Positions 8,881-18,834 of a DNA stretch of 64,000 bases are shown in pieces (within the stretch, counting starts at the first letter, position 1; the number at the start of each line of letters is the position of its first letter). The position numbers and the translations under genes were made by a program. The stretch covers positions 1-64,000 of the forward strand of contig NZ_JAXCHT010000020.1 in NCBI RefSeq assembly GCF_035984655.1, written 5' to 3'. Below the pieces are notes generated by a model, which was not told the origin of the DNA, did no database searches, and saw nothing but the letters and a program-made list of their open reading frames with translations. This stretch comes from Actimicrobium sp035984655 (GTDB taxonomy: Bacteria; Pseudomonadota; Gammaproteobacteria; Burkholderiales; Burkholderiaceae_D).

Positions 8881-11094
8881 ATGGCGAATTTGATGGCAGC
8901 CCAGCCCAGATTATCGAAGCAAGCGCACGCCGGACTGATTCCGGTGCGGGCGTTGCTGATCGGGCTGGTACTGGTGTGCCTGGTTCCCGGCATCATTGCC
9001 GCCTTGCTGCTGTTCTTCCGGTTGTACGACGATGGCCGCATCCAGCTCGAAAAATCCACGATCTACACCGCCCGCACGCTGGCCCAGAGCGTCGACAGCC
9101 AACTGCTCAAGGTGCAGGGCGCGGCCCAGGCGCTGGCATTTTCAAACGCGCTCGCAACCCACGATTTCGCATCGTTCCATCGCGATGCCCGGGCTTTGCT
9201 GGCGGCGTCCGATATCGGCTCGAGCGTGATCGTCGCCGAGCTCGACGGCCAGCAAATCATCAACACCCTGCTGCCGTATGGCTCGCCGTTGCGGCGCTAT
9301 ACCGACCTGACCCAGATCAATCAGGTGCGGGCGACCGGATTGCCGGTGGTGTCGGGCATGTACATCGGCGCAATTACAAGGACAACCAAGGTCAATGTCA
9401 CGGTTCCGGTCATGGCCGAAGGAAAGATCGCCTACGTCCTGAGCATTGGCGTGCCATCGCAGCAACTGACCAAAATTCTCCATGATCAGCAACTGCCACC
9501 GGACTGGATTGTCGCGATTTTCGATCGCGGCGGGACGATTGCGGCACGTTCCGCGGCAGCCGAGCAGTTTGTCGGCACCCAGGGCGTGCAGAAACTTACG
9601 CAACGCATGCGCGTGTCCGCCGAAGGCAGCATCGAATCCACCACGCGGGACGGCATCCCGGTATTGAGCGTCTACAGCCGCGCGCCCGTGTCGCACTGGG
9701 GCGTTGCCATCGGCATTCCAATCCGGATACTGGAAGCGGAACTGTCGCGCACCAGCACCCTGCTGGGCGCCAGTATCGCAATCCTGCTGGGCCTTGGACT
9801 TGGCCTGGCGGCCATGCTGGGGACGCGGATTGCCCGCTCGGTCAAGGTGCTGATCCGGGCCGCCAACGCCCTTGGTGAAGATCGTCCGATCCCGCCCGGC
9901 AAGGTGCATTTCCTGGAAGCCGACAATCTGGCGCGGGCGATGGATCACGCAGCGCGGCTGCTCGCATTGCGGGCGCAGGCGCTGCTGCAATCGCACGCCA
10001 TCATCGAGGAACGCGAAGGGGAGCTGCGCCGGGCGCAAAATGTTGCACGCCTGGGCAGCTGGACCTGGGACGCAGCCAGTGGCGCCGTAGTGACCTCCGA
10101 GGAAATCCACAACATTTTCGGCATGAGCGCGATGCCGCCGTTCGAGCAACAACTGGATACGATCTATCCGCGCGCCGCCTGGGAAAAAATCAGGGACAGC
10201 GCGCTGCGCGCCTTCACGACCGGGATCGGCTACGACCTTGATCTGGCGGCGCGCCATGCCGACGGCCATACGCTCTGGGTCAACACCCGCGCCGAAGCCG
10301 TGCGCGACCGCCTGGGGAACATCACCGGGCTGCGCGGCACCTTGCAGGACATTACCGAACGCAAGAACGTCGAGAAGGTGCTGCTGCAGTCACGGCTGGA
10401 ATTGCGCAAACTGGCCGACCATCAGGAAAGTGTCCGGGAGGCCGAGCGCAGACGCATTGCGCGCGACATTCATGATGATCTCGGACAAAACCTGATCGCG
10501 CTGCGCATGGATGTATCGATGATCTCGCATCAGCTTGCCGCCACCCAGCCGGTGGCCGATCGCTTCGCATCGGTACTCAATCAGATCGATGTCATTGTCG
10601 ACAGCGTCCGCGCCGTGATCAATGACCTGCGACCCTCCGTGCTCGACCTTGGCCTGCACGCCGGACTTGAATGGCTGGTTGAGGAATTCACGCGTCGCAG
10701 CGGCATCGGGTGCGCCCTGGACATCGACGATGACGACCTCGACATGGACGACCAACGCGCCACCGCCTTGTTCCGGATCGTGCAGGAAGCGTTGACCAAC
10801 ATCATCCGGCACGCCTACGCCAGCCATGTCGAAGTCACCGTGCGCAGGAACAGCGGTGACTTGCTGGTGCAGATTGCCGACGACGGCATCGGCCTGCCGG
10901 GCGAATCGGAGCGAAAGGCCAACTCCTTCGGTCTGATCGGCATCGAAGAACGCCTGCATGCGATGGCCGGGTCGGTCGTCATTGCCAGCGCCGCAGGCCG
11001 CGGCATGGTGCTGACGATCAGGATTCCGGTGATCGTGGCGGAACCGAACCAGACCACCCTGTTATATGGAACGACGGCCGCCAGTCACTCGTGA
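8881..11094 (+). CDS. Membrane sensor histidine kinase (cache, PAS, HisKA_3)
   Basis: This 737-residue kinase has a first membrane helix (about 24-47), a roughly 240-residue periplasmic cache-like sensor and a second helix (292-315). A HAMP-like stretch and a PAS domain follow (about 385-500, with ARLGSWTWD). The dimerisation domain is of the NarX/DegS type with phospho-acceptor H531 in IARDIHDDLGQN. The C-terminal ATPase domain carries IVQEALTNIIRHA and ADDGIGLPG. It should phosphorylate a LuxR-type response regulator, but none is encoded nearby, so its partner and signal are unknown. Confidence 0.87.
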   Translation: MANLMAAQPRLSKQAHAGLIPVRALLIGLVLVCLVPGIIAALLLFFRLYDDGRIQLEKSTIYTARTLAQSVDSQLLKVQGAAQALAFSNALATHDFASFHRDARALLAASDIGSSVIVAELDGQQIINTLLPYGSPLRRYTDLTQINQVRATGLPVVSGMYIGAITRTTKVNVTVPVMAEGKIAYVLSIGVPSQQLTKILHDQQLPPDWIVAIFDRGGTIAARSAAAEQFVGTQGVQKLTQRMRVSAEGSIESTTRDGIPVLSVYSRAPVSHWGVAIGIPIRILEAELSRTSTLLGASIAILLGLGLGLAAMLGTRIARSVKVLIRAANALGEDRPIPPGKVHFLEADNLARAMDHAARLLALRAQALLQSHAIIEEREGELRRAQNVARLGSWTWDAASGAVVTSEEIHNIFGMSAMPPFEQQLDTIYPRAAWEKIRDSALRAFTTGIGYDLDLAARHADGHTLWVNTRAEAVRDRLGNITGLRGTLQDITERKNVEKVLLQSRLELRKLADHQESVREAERRRIARDIHDDLGQNLIALRMDVSMISHQLAATQPVADRFASVLNQIDVIVDSVRAVINDLRPSVLDLGLHAGLEWLVEEFTRRSGIGCALDIDDDDLDMDDQRATALFRIVQEALTNIIRHAYASHVEVTVRRNSGDLLVQIADDGIGLPGESERKANSFGLIGIEERLHAMAGSVVIASAAGRGMVLTIRIPVIVAEPNQTTLLYGTTAASHS

Positions 11095-11193
11095 ATTCCG
11101 CGGGCGCACGCCTCGAAATACATCCATCCTTGACTGTCGTCAAACCGAATGCCGGCTCATGTCCTAGACTGAACCAAGCTTCGGAGAGAGATC

Positions 11194-12622
11194 ATGAATA
11201 ACTTGTCTGCCCAAGTTGTCGACAGTTTCAAATCAATGCTGCGCGGTACGATGTTGCAGCCCGGCGATGACGGATATGACACGGCACGCAGCGTCTGGAA
11301 TGCCATGATCGACCGGCGACCGGCGCTCATCGTGCGCTGCGCCGGTGTCGCCGATGTCGTGGCCGCGGTGAAATTCGCCCGGGAGCAAAAACTGGTTCTG
11401 TCGGTGCGCGGTGGCGGCCACAATATCGCCGGCAATGCAGTGTGCGATGGCGGCTTGATGGTCGACATGTCACTGATGAAATCGGTGCGCGTGAGCCCCC
11501 TCACCCGCCGTGGCTACGTCGAAGCCGGCGCCACGCTGCATGACTTCGACCACGAGGCGCAGGCATTCGGCCTGGCCACCCCGCTGGGCATCAATTCCAC
11601 CACCGGAGTCGCCGGCCTGACGCTGGGCGGCGGATTCGGCTGGCTCAGTCGTCTGCACGGACTCACCGTGGACAACCTGCTTGCCGCCGAGATCGTGACT
11701 GCCGAAGGTGAACTGCTGCGCGTCGATGCCAGCTCGCATCCGGATTTGTTCTGGGCGGTGCGCGGCGGCGGCGGCAATTTCGGCGTTGTCACCCTGTTTG
11801 AATTCGCGTTGCATGCGGTCGGACCGCAGGTGCTGGCGGGCCTGATCGTGTTCCCCCATGCACAGGCAAAGCAGGTGCTCACGCAATATCGCGAGTTTGT
11901 CAACATGATGCCCGACCGATTAAGCGTCTGGGCGGTGCTGCGGCAGGCGCCGCCGCTGCCATTCCTGCCTGTCGAAGTGCATGGCCAGGATGTAATGATA
12001 CTGGCGCTGTTCTATCCCGGTGACATTGACGAGGGCATGCGGCTGATTGCTCCGCTCAAGGGATTTGGCACCCCACTCGGCGAGCACGTCGGGCCGATGC
12101 CGTATCTGGCGTGGCAACAGGCGTTTGATCCGTTGCTCACGCCGGGCGCGCGCAATTACTGGAAATCGCACAACTTCAGCAAGCTGCCGGATGAAGCCAT
12201 TGACACGGTGATCAGCTATGCGGCCACCCTGCCATCGCCGCAGTGTGAAATATTCCTTGGCCTGATGGGCGGCCAGGCCAGCCGCGCGAAGTCGGACGCG
12301 ACGGCCTATCCGCATCGTGGCGCACTGTACGTGATGAATGTGCATACGCGCTGGATGGAGCCCGGCGAAGACAAGAAATGCATCGATTGGGCACGGGCGT
12401 TCTTCACCGCGTCGGCGCCCTATGCCAGCGGCAGTGTCTACGTGAATTTTCCTGACGGAAGACGAAGTCGGCCGCATTGACGCCGCCTATGGCAGCAACT
12501 ACCAGCGGCTGGTACAGGTCAAGAATCGGTACGATCCCACCAACCTGTTCCGTCACAACCAGAACATCCCGCCGAATATCGATAAGTCGCAGCGATCCGC
12601 GCAGGACTCAATGCGTTCCTGA
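11194..12622 (+). pseudogene. FAD-linked oxidoreductase of the berberine-bridge type, frameshifted near its end
   Basis: The open frame 11194-12480 encodes the FAD-binding domain, with the histidine that usually bonds FAD in VRGGGHNIAG and the GLTLGGGFGWLSR loop. It then reads out of frame after SVYVNF into a short foreign tail. Skipping one base near C12451 continues the family C-terminus (LTEDEVGRIDAAYG ... YDPTNLFRHNQNI) to TGA 12620-12622, giving about 475 residues. The lost part holds the BBE motif that closes the flavin pocket. The extra C in TTTTCC may be a real mutation or a sequencing error. The cysteine often forming a second flavin bond is absent. The substrate is unknown. Confidence 0.85.
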
Positions 12623-12686
12623 GCAGACAGGGTATCTTCCGGGTTGACCGCGTTTTTCTGCGCGGCTTGATCCGGGAGATAATGTC

Positions 12687-13673
12687 ATGAACCAACCGAT
12701 TCGCTGGGGCATCCTCGGCACTGGCATCATTGCCCGCAAATTTGCCGAGGCATTGCGGGACGTGCCCGATGCGCATCTGCAGGCCGTTGCCTCGCGCAAC
12801 CTCGACACCGCACTGGCGTTTGGCCGCGACTTCGATGTCGCCAGCTGCCATGGCAGCTATCAGGCACTGGCGGACGATCCGCAGATCGACGTGGTGTACA
12901 TCGCCACGCCGCACCCGATGCATGCTGCCAATGTCAGGATGTGTCTGGAAGCGGACAAGCCGGTACTGTGCGAGAAGCCATTCACCATGAATGCCCGTGA
13001 AGCGCGCGCGGTCGTCGCGCTGGCACGTGAGCGCAAGCTGTTCTTGATGGAAGCCATGTGGAGTCGTTTTCTGCCCGGCATCGTCGAGGCGCGTCGCCTG
13101 ATCGATGACGGCATCATCGGCACGCCGCAAAACGTGCTTGCCGATTTTGGCTTTGTCGCCAATGTCGCGGCCGACCATCGACTGGTCAATTCGGCACTCG
13201 GCGGGGGCGCCTTGCTGGACTTGGGCATTTACCCGCTGTCGATGGCAGCGCATTTTCTTGGACCGATTGCCGCAGCGACCGCCATGGCCGAATTGGGCGC
13301 CACAGGCGTCGACGAGCAAACTGCGTTCACGCTGCGCCACAGCGCAGGCGGATTGTCGTCGTGCCTGTGTTCATTCCGCGCCACCACGCCGGGGCAAATT
13401 ACCATCTCGGGCCCGCTTGGCCATGTGCGCATTGCCCGGCCCTTCAATCGTGCCGAGCATCTGACCATCGCCTTGCAGGGCGCCGACGTCCGCACGGTTG
13501 CGCTGCCGCCGACCGGCAACGGCTACCCCCATGAAATCATCGAGGTTGGGCGTTGCCTGCGTGGCGGACTGCTGGAAAGCCCGGTTATTTCGCTGGATCA
13601 GACGGTGGCGCTGCTCGATTGCATGGACGCCATGCGCGCCCAGTTTGGCTTGCGCTATCCGGCCGATCAATGA
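12687..13673 (+). CDS. Gfo/Idh/MocA family oxidoreductase
   Basis: This is a NAD(P)-dependent oxidoreductase of 328 residues. The N-terminal Rossmann domain starts with WGILGTGIIARKF. The catalytic-lysine motif CEKPFT is at about residue 95-100. The C-terminal domain has LLDLGIYPLSMA, typical of the family. Substrates are usually sugars, inositols or dihydrodiols and cannot be assigned here. The start is preceded by GGGAGAT, a good ribosome binding site. It lies 64 bp after the FAD oxidoreductase and may be cotranscribed with it. Confidence 0.87.
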   Translation: MNQPIRWGILGTGIIARKFAEALRDVPDAHLQAVASRNLDTALAFGRDFDVASCHGSYQALADDPQIDVVYIATPHPMHAANVRMCLEADKPVLCEKPFTMNAREARAVVALARERKLFLMEAMWSRFLPGIVEARRLIDDGIIGTPQNVLADFGFVANVAADHRLVNSALGGGALLDLGIYPLSMAAHFLGPIAAATAMAELGATGVDEQTAFTLRHSAGGLSSCLCSFRATTPGQITISGPLGHVRIARPFNRAEHLTIALQGADVRTVALPPTGNGYPHEIIEVGRCLRGGLLESPVISLDQTVALLDCMDAMRAQFGLRYPADQ

Positions 13674-13692
13674 TCCCGCAGCCGGCGACGCT

Positions 13693-13770
13693 TCAATGCA
13701 TCAGAAGGTAGACGGCCGACAGCACGAGCACGGGAAAACCAACGATCCAGCCTGCCAGATATTTTGTCAT
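13693..13770 (-). CDS. 25-residue single-pass membrane peptide
   Basis: A 26-codon frame starts at ATG 13770 and ends at TGA 13693. The peptide is MTKYLAGWIVGFP followed by VLVLSAVYLLMH: a short basic start and then one hydrophobic helix, the usual form of a bacterial membrane microprotein. AAGAGGC lies about 8 bases upstream as a ribosome binding site. It is in the opposite orientation to the oxidoreductase and the same as the PRC-barrel gene. I do not recognise the family, and chance cannot be excluded at this length. Confidence 0.5.
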   Translation of the reverse strand: MTKYLAGWIVGFPVLVLSAVYLLMH

Positions 13771-13827
13771 GATCATTGCCTCTTCGATGTTATGGGGTGG
13801 GACGGCGTCGTCAAACCAGACGCCGGT

Positions 13828-14223
13828 TTATTTGGCCGCGTAGTACGACTCGTGGCCGTCGATCCATACCTGGTCGGCCATGTCCGGCCAGTGATTGGCG
13901 TCAAACCCAGGTGCATTCTCGAACCGTTCCATGTCGACATCCAGCGTAAAACGCTTGTTGACCGTATCCAGCTTCAGCGCACGCCAGGGCACCGCATACA
14001 GTTTTTCGCCGATCGACATAAACCCGCCGGCTGAGAGCACGGCATAGGCCACGGTGCCACTCTGCACGTCGAGCATGATTTCCTTGATGTCGCCCAGATG
14101 TTCGTCCTTGAGATTGTGGACGTGGTCGCCAATGAGGGTGTTCGCCCCCATCAGGCGTGGCCCCGGGCCGTCGCCAGGGGTAGATTTATAAATGCCATAG
14201 GTGTCGCGCGTTTCGTAGGACAT
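13828..14223 (-). CDS. PRC-barrel domain protein
   Basis: From MSYETRDTYGIY at ATG 14223 the protein has 131 residues, with GGAG upstream. The central region (LIGDHVHNLKDEHLGDIKEIMLD and VAYAVLSAGGFMSIGEKLYAVPW, in two parts) is a classic PRC-barrel fold related to the RimM and photosynthetic H-subunit domain. Stand-alone versions are common in Burkholderiales and often linked to stress, but the role is not established. The C-terminus (WPDMADQVW) is acidic and aromatic. It is divergent from htpG. Confidence 0.82.
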   Translation of the reverse strand: MSYETRDTYGIYKSTPGDGPGPRLMGANTLIGDHVHNLKDEHLGDIKEIMLDVQSGTVAYAVLSAGGFMSIGEKLYAVPWRALKLDTVNKRFTLDVDMERFENAPGFDANHWPDMADQVWIDGHESYYAAK

Positions 14224-14419
14224 CGCAGTCTCCAGTCGGTGAAATTGAGTTCGAACGATACGGCGCGCCCGATAGCGGGTCGGTGCGGCACCCCACACTG
14301 GCGCGGGGGTTCAAGTGGCGCGTTTCCGGTCAAAGTTTCCTGCGACCTTGAAATCCGCCAGTCCAGCCCCACAATGCATAGCTGGCAGTTCCCCAATTCC
14401 ACTCATCCCCGAGGTAATA

Positions 14420-16333
14420 ATGACAACAACCGAAAAGCAAACCCTGGGCTTCCAGGCCGAAGTCAAGCAACTGCTGCAGCTGATGATTCATTCGCTGTAT
14501 TCCAACAAGGAAATTTTCCTGCGCGAGCTGATCTCGAACGCATCGGATGCGGCCGACAAATTGCGTTTTGAGGCAATCAACCACACCGAACTGTTCGAAA
14601 ATGACCCCGACCTGAAAATTCGCGTCAGCTTCGACAAGACCGCCCGCACCATCACGATTGCCGACAACGGCATCGGCATGAGTCGCGACGAGGCGATCGA
14701 ACACCTCGGCACGATTGCCAAATCCGGCACCAAGGAATTTTTCTCGAAGCTGTCCGGTGACCAGCAGCAGGATGCGGCACTGATCGGCCAGTTTGGCGTG
14801 GGCTTTTATTCCGCCTTCATCGTGGCCGACCGCATCACCGTCGACACCCGCCGCGCCGGGCATCCGGCTACCGACGGGGTGCGCTGGGAATCCGAGGGCG
14901 CCGGCGACTTTACCGTCGAAGCCATCGTCAAGTCCGAACGCGGCACCACCATCACCCTGCATCTGCGCGCCGACGAAGACGAATTCCTGTCGGACTGGAA
15001 GCTGAAATCGATCATCCGCAAATACTCGGACCATATTTCGCTGCCAATCCAGATGCAGAAAGAGGAATGGGACGAAGAGAAAAAAGAAACCGTCCTCAAG
15101 GACGAGCTCGAGACCATCAATCAGGCCAGCGCCCTGTGGGCGCGCAACAAGAACGAGATCACGCCGGAGCAGTACACCGAGTTTTACAAGCATGTCTCGC
15201 ATGATTTCGAAGCACCGCTGACGTACACCCACAATCGCGTCGAAGGCCGCAGTGAGTACACGCAACTGCTGTACATTCCGGCCCGCGCACCGTTCGACCT
15301 GTGGGATCGCAACAAGCGCGGCGGCATCAAGCTGTACGTCAAGCGCGTCTTCATCATGGACGACGCCGAGCAACTGATGCCGGTCTATTTGCGCTTCACC
15401 AAGGGCGTGATCGATTCGAACGACCTGCCGCTCAACGTCTCGCGCGAACTGTTGCAGGAGTCGCGCGACGTCAAGGTGATCCGCGAGGGGTCGACCAAGC
15501 GCGTGCTGTCGATGCTGGAGGAACTGGCCAACAGTGAAGAGCCAGCGCAGAAAGACAAATACGCTACGTTCTGGAAAGAGTTTGGCCAGGTCCTGAAAGA
15601 GGGCATCGGCGAGGACGCCGGCAACAAGGATCGCATCGCCAAACTGCTGCGCTTCGCCTCGACCCACAATGACAGCGACGCCCAGGTCACCTCCTTTGCC
15701 GACTATATCGGACGGATGAAAGAGGGACAGGACAAGATTTACTACGCCACCGGCGAATCGTACCTGGCCGCGAAGAACAGCCCGCATCTCGAGATCTTCC
15801 GCAAGAAAGGCGTGGAAGTGCTGCTGCTGTCGGATCGCGTCGACGAGTGGATGCTGTCGTTCCTGACCGGATTCGAGGGCAAGGATCTGGCCTCGGTGGC
15901 CAAGGGCGGACTGGATCTCGGCCAACTGGAAGACGAGGCCGAGAAAAAGCAGCACGAGGAGACCGAAGTCCAATACAAGGATCTGGTCGAGAAGATGAAG
16001 GCCACCTTGGCCGACAAGGCCAAGGACGTGCGTGTGACCTTCCGTCTGACCGATTCGCCGGCCTGCCTGGTGGCCGACGAGCATGAACTGTCCGGCAATC
16101 TGATGCGCATGCTCAAGGCGGCTGGCCAGGACGCGCCGGATTCCAAGCCGATCCTCGAAATCAACCCGGATCATCCGCTGGTGCAGCGCCTGAAACAGGA
16201 CGACGTGAAATTCGACGACTGGTCGAATATCCTGTTCGACCAGGCCATGCTGGCAGAAGGCGGCGCGCTGGCCGATCCGGCCTCGTTCGTCAAGCGCTTG
16301 AACGCCTTGCTGCTGGGCCTCGCCAGCAGCTGA
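14420..16333 (+). CDS. htpG: Hsp90-family molecular chaperone HtpG
   Basis: HtpG is the bacterial Hsp90, an ATP-driven cytosolic chaperone. From ATG 14420, preceded by GAGGTAA, it has 637 residues, normal for the family. The ATPase domain shows the GHKL motifs RELISNASDAADKLR, ADNGIGM and GQFGVGFYSAFI. The middle domain holds the conserved PLNVSRELLQ and the C-terminal dimerisation domain follows. All key motifs are intact. A terminator follows at 16356-16391, so it is transcribed alone. Confidence 0.97.
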   Translation: MTTTEKQTLGFQAEVKQLLQLMIHSLYSNKEIFLRELISNASDAADKLRFEAINHTELFENDPDLKIRVSFDKTARTITIADNGIGMSRDEAIEHLGTIAKSGTKEFFSKLSGDQQQDAALIGQFGVGFYSAFIVADRITVDTRRAGHPATDGVRWESEGAGDFTVEAIVKSERGTTITLHLRADEDEFLSDWKLKSIIRKYSDHISLPIQMQKEEWDEEKKETVLKDELETINQASALWARNKNEITPEQYTEFYKHVSHDFEAPLTYTHNRVEGRSEYTQLLYIPARAPFDLWDRNKRGGIKLYVKRVFIMDDAEQLMPVYLRFTKGVIDSNDLPLNVSRELLQESRDVKVIREGSTKRVLSMLEELANSEEPAQKDKYATFWKEFGQVLKEGIGEDAGNKDRIAKLLRFASTHNDSDAQVTSFADYIGRMKEGQDKIYYATGESYLAAKNSPHLEIFRKKGVEVLLLSDRVDEWMLSFLTGFEGKDLASVAKGGLDLGQLEDEAEKKQHEETEVQYKDLVEKMKATLADKAKDVRVTFRLTDSPACLVADEHELSGNLMRMLKAAGQDAPDSKPILEINPDHPLVQRLKQDDVKFDDWSNILFDQAMLAEGGALADPASFVKRLNALLLGLASS

Positions 16334-16355
16334 TTCGGGCCTGCCCGGCGCATCG

Positions 16356-16391
16356 ATGGCACACGTCGTGAACGCGGCGTGTGCCATTTTT
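16356..16391 (+). terminator. Intrinsic terminator of htpG
   Basis: The perfect 10-bp stem ATGGCACACG / CGTGTGCCAT is followed by TTTTT, 20 bases after the htpG stop. Confidence 0.85.
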
Positions 16392-16480
16392 ACGTCGGCG
16401 CGCCACACCCTGCGTTGGGTCAAATCCGATGTCGCTGGCGCCTCCCACAATGGCAATAAAACCATTCATGAGGAGACGTC

Positions 16481-17815
16481 ATGGCACGCTATTTCCTTGC
16501 GCTCGTTCTGATGCTCGGTAGTGCGATGTTTGTCACAGGCGATGCGTACGCGGGCGGTTTTGCGCTCAATGAAATGAGCGCAGGAAGCCTCGGCAATGCC
16601 CACGCGGGCGGCGCCGCGCTGGCCGAGGATGCCAGCACGATTTTCTACAATCCGGCCGGATTGATGCGCTTTACCGGACGGCAGGCCAGCGTTTCGGTGT
16701 CGGCCATTCGTCCCTCCGCCGAATTTCGCAACAATGGCTCGACCTCGGCCATCGGCACGCCGGGGAGCGGCGGCAATGGCGGCGATGCGGGCGACTGGTC
16801 GGCCGTCCCTGCCCTGTTCTTTGCCACCGACCTTGCGTCGGGCCTGCGCTTCGGGGTCGGGCTACAGGCGCCGTTCGGTCTCAAGACCGAGTACGATGCC
16901 GGCTGGGTCGGCCGCTACCAGGCGCTGCGTTCGGAACTGAAAACCATCAATGTCAATCCGACCGTGGCCTGGCGTCTGACGCCGCAATGGTCGCTCGGTG
17001 TCGGCATCAGCGCGCAATACGCCGATGTGACGATCTCGCGGGCGATTGACTTTGGCACGGTCTGCATCGGCAGCCTGGGTGTGGCCAACTGCGCACCGGG
17101 CGGCTTTCTGCCGCAGGCGCGCGATGGCAGCGTCAAGGTCGACGGCAACGACTGGGCCTATGGCTTCAATCTCGGTGCGCTGTTCGAAGCCGATCGGGAT
17201 ACCCGGTTTGGCATGGCCTATCGCGCCAAAATCGACCATCACCTGAGCGGCAATGCCCGCTATACGCTGCCGACCGGTTTGCCGGCGCCGCTGGCAGCCT
17301 CGCCCACGTTTACCGATAGCGGCGCCAGCGCCGACCTCAAGCTGCCCGATACGGTCAGCCTGTCCGGCTACCGCGCACTCGATCGGCGCTGGGCCATCAT
17401 GTCCGACATTACCTGGACACACTGGAGCCGCTTCAAGGAACTGCGCGTCAATTTCGACAATGGCGCGGCGTCCAGCGTGACGCCGGAAAACTGGCAAAAC
17501 ACCTTGCGTGTCGCCGTTGCCGCGAACTATCGGCTCGATGACAGATGGCTGTTGCGCGGCGGTGTGGCGTGGGATGAATCACCCGTCAAGGATACCTACC
17601 GGACCCCGCGCATTCCCGATGAAGACCGCACCTGGCTGTCATTCGGCGGCCGGTACGCCCTGTCGCCGGGCGCAGCAGTCGATATCGGTTACGCCCATCT
17701 GTTCGTCAAGGATGCATCGATCAACAAGGCCGAACCACCGGTCGGTGGCACCCTGATCGGCAATTACAAGAATGACGTGAATATCCTGAGCATCCAGTAC
17801 AGCGCCGCGTTCTAG
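16481..17815 (+). CDS. FadL/OmpP1-type outer-membrane hydrophobic-compound transporter
   Basis: This 444-residue protein has a signal peptide ending near GDAYA. The mature N-terminus GGFALNEMSAGSLGNAHAGG and the DASTIFYNPAGLMRF motif are signatures of the FadL/TodX family. Such proteins form 14-strand barrels that let fatty acids or aromatic hydrocarbons pass the outer membrane. The C-terminal SIQYSAAF ends in Phe, as barrel-assembly signals do. AGGAGACG precedes the start. The substrate is unknown. Its TAG stop shares the palindrome CTAG with the stop of panE on the other strand. Confidence 0.9.
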   Translation: MARYFLALVLMLGSAMFVTGDAYAGGFALNEMSAGSLGNAHAGGAALAEDASTIFYNPAGLMRFTGRQASVSVSAIRPSAEFRNNGSTSAIGTPGSGGNGGDAGDWSAVPALFFATDLASGLRFGVGLQAPFGLKTEYDAGWVGRYQALRSELKTINVNPTVAWRLTPQWSLGVGISAQYADVTISRAIDFGTVCIGSLGVANCAPGGFLPQARDGSVKVDGNDWAYGFNLGALFEADRDTRFGMAYRAKIDHHLSGNARYTLPTGLPAPLAASPTFTDSGASADLKLPDTVSLSGYRALDRRWAIMSDITWTHWSRFKELRVNFDNGAASSVTPENWQNTLRVAVAANYRLDDRWLLRGGVAWDESPVKDTYRTPRIPDEDRTWLSFGGRYALSPGAAVDIGYAHLFVKDASINKAEPPVGGTLIGNYKNDVNILSIQYSAAF

Positions 17816-18834
17816 CGCGATGCCGGCGCCGCAGTCAACGCGTGCCACAGCGAGACGCCGTCGAACGCAGTGCGGTTGCCCGCTTCGCGCCGCCGCACCA
17901 GTTCCACCAGCCGGGCATTGGCTGGCGCAGTCGTGCCCAGCGATGCCGCCAGCGCGACGACAGCGCCGTTCAGATAATCGATTTCGGTACGTCGGCCCGC
18001 CTGCAGATCTTCCCACATGGATGAACGCGCCTCCGGATCGATGCGCAGCATCTGTGCCGCAATCCGCGTGAACAGCCAGTCCGGCAAACGCAACAGAATC
18101 GGCAACCGGCGCGGCGCGATTTTGGCGACCTGCGCCGGTTCGATGCCGGCCGCATCCAGCACCGACAATGCCTCGTCGATCAGCAGCGCCAGGCAGCGGC
18201 GAAAGGCGCGTTGCGACAACTGGGTCTTGAGCGGCAGGCCAGACAGGGCATTGATCGCGTTGTTCAGGTTCAGCAGCAGCTTGCCCCACTGGACCGCAAC
18301 GAAATCGTCGCGCGCGATCAGCGGCAGGTGGGCGGTCGCGAACGCGGTGCTCCACGGATCAAGCAGCGGCGACGCCTCTACCATCAGCTCGCCCTGGGTG
18401 CCACGGTGCAGCCGGCCATCGTCGGTTTGCACCACGTTGAACGGCACCATGCCGCCCAGTACCACATGGTCGGGCAACAGCTGCTGCAACGTGGTGGCGT
18501 TACCGATGCCATTCTGCAGACTCAGCACCAGCGCGCCCGGCCTGGCATGCTGGCCGATCGCCTGCGCCGCCTGCACGGTATCGCTGCTCTTGACGGTGAC
18601 CAGTATCAGGTCAGCATCGGCCAAGGCCTCGGGGTCGGTGCGATACGGCACCTGGTCCGGCGCAAGCCGAATGCGCCGTTGCTGCAAATCGGTCAGTACC
18701 AACCCATGCTCGGCGATGCGTTGCTGCATGCGGGCACGGCCAATCAGCGTCACCGCCGCGCCCGCGTGCAGTAGCGCGCCGCCGACATACGCCCCGATCG
18801 AACCACTGCCAAAGACGGCAATCCGCGCCGCCAT
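17812..18834 (-). CDS. panE: 2-dehydropantoate 2-reductase
   Basis: PanE reduces ketopantoate to pantoate with NADPH in coenzyme A synthesis. The 340-residue protein starts with the Rossmann motif IAVFGSGSIGAYVGGAL. It contains ILVTVKSSDT, LSLQNGIGN and the lysine-bearing WGKLLLNLNNAINAL, all conserved. Length is somewhat above the E. coli enzyme and like other beta-proteobacterial versions. ATG 18834 directly follows the stop of the Mpo1-like gene, so translation is probably coupled. Paralogues acting on other 2-oxoacids exist, so the exact substrate is probable rather than certain. Confidence 0.87.
   Translation of the reverse strand: MAARIAVFGSGSIGAYVGGALLHAGAAVTLIGRARMQQRIAEHGLVLTDLQQRRIRLAPDQVPYRTDPEALADADLILVTVKSSDTVQAAQAIGQHARPGALVLSLQNGIGNATTLQQLLPDHVVLGGMVPFNVVQTDDGRLHRGTQGELMVEASPLLDPWSTAFATAHLPLIARDDFVAVQWGKLLLNLNNAINALSGLPLKTQLSQRAFRRCLALLIDEALSVLDAAGIEPAQVAKIAPRRLPILLRLPDWLFTRIAAQMLRIDPEARSSMWEDLQAGRRTEIDYLNGAVVALAASLGTTAPANARLVELVRRREAGNRTAFDGVSLWHALTAAPASR

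Noticed and set aside
14330..16465. A 711-codon minus-strand frame opposite htpG
   Set aside because: It is the complement of a highly conserved GC-rich gene. Its translation has no recognisable domains and low-complexity runs.
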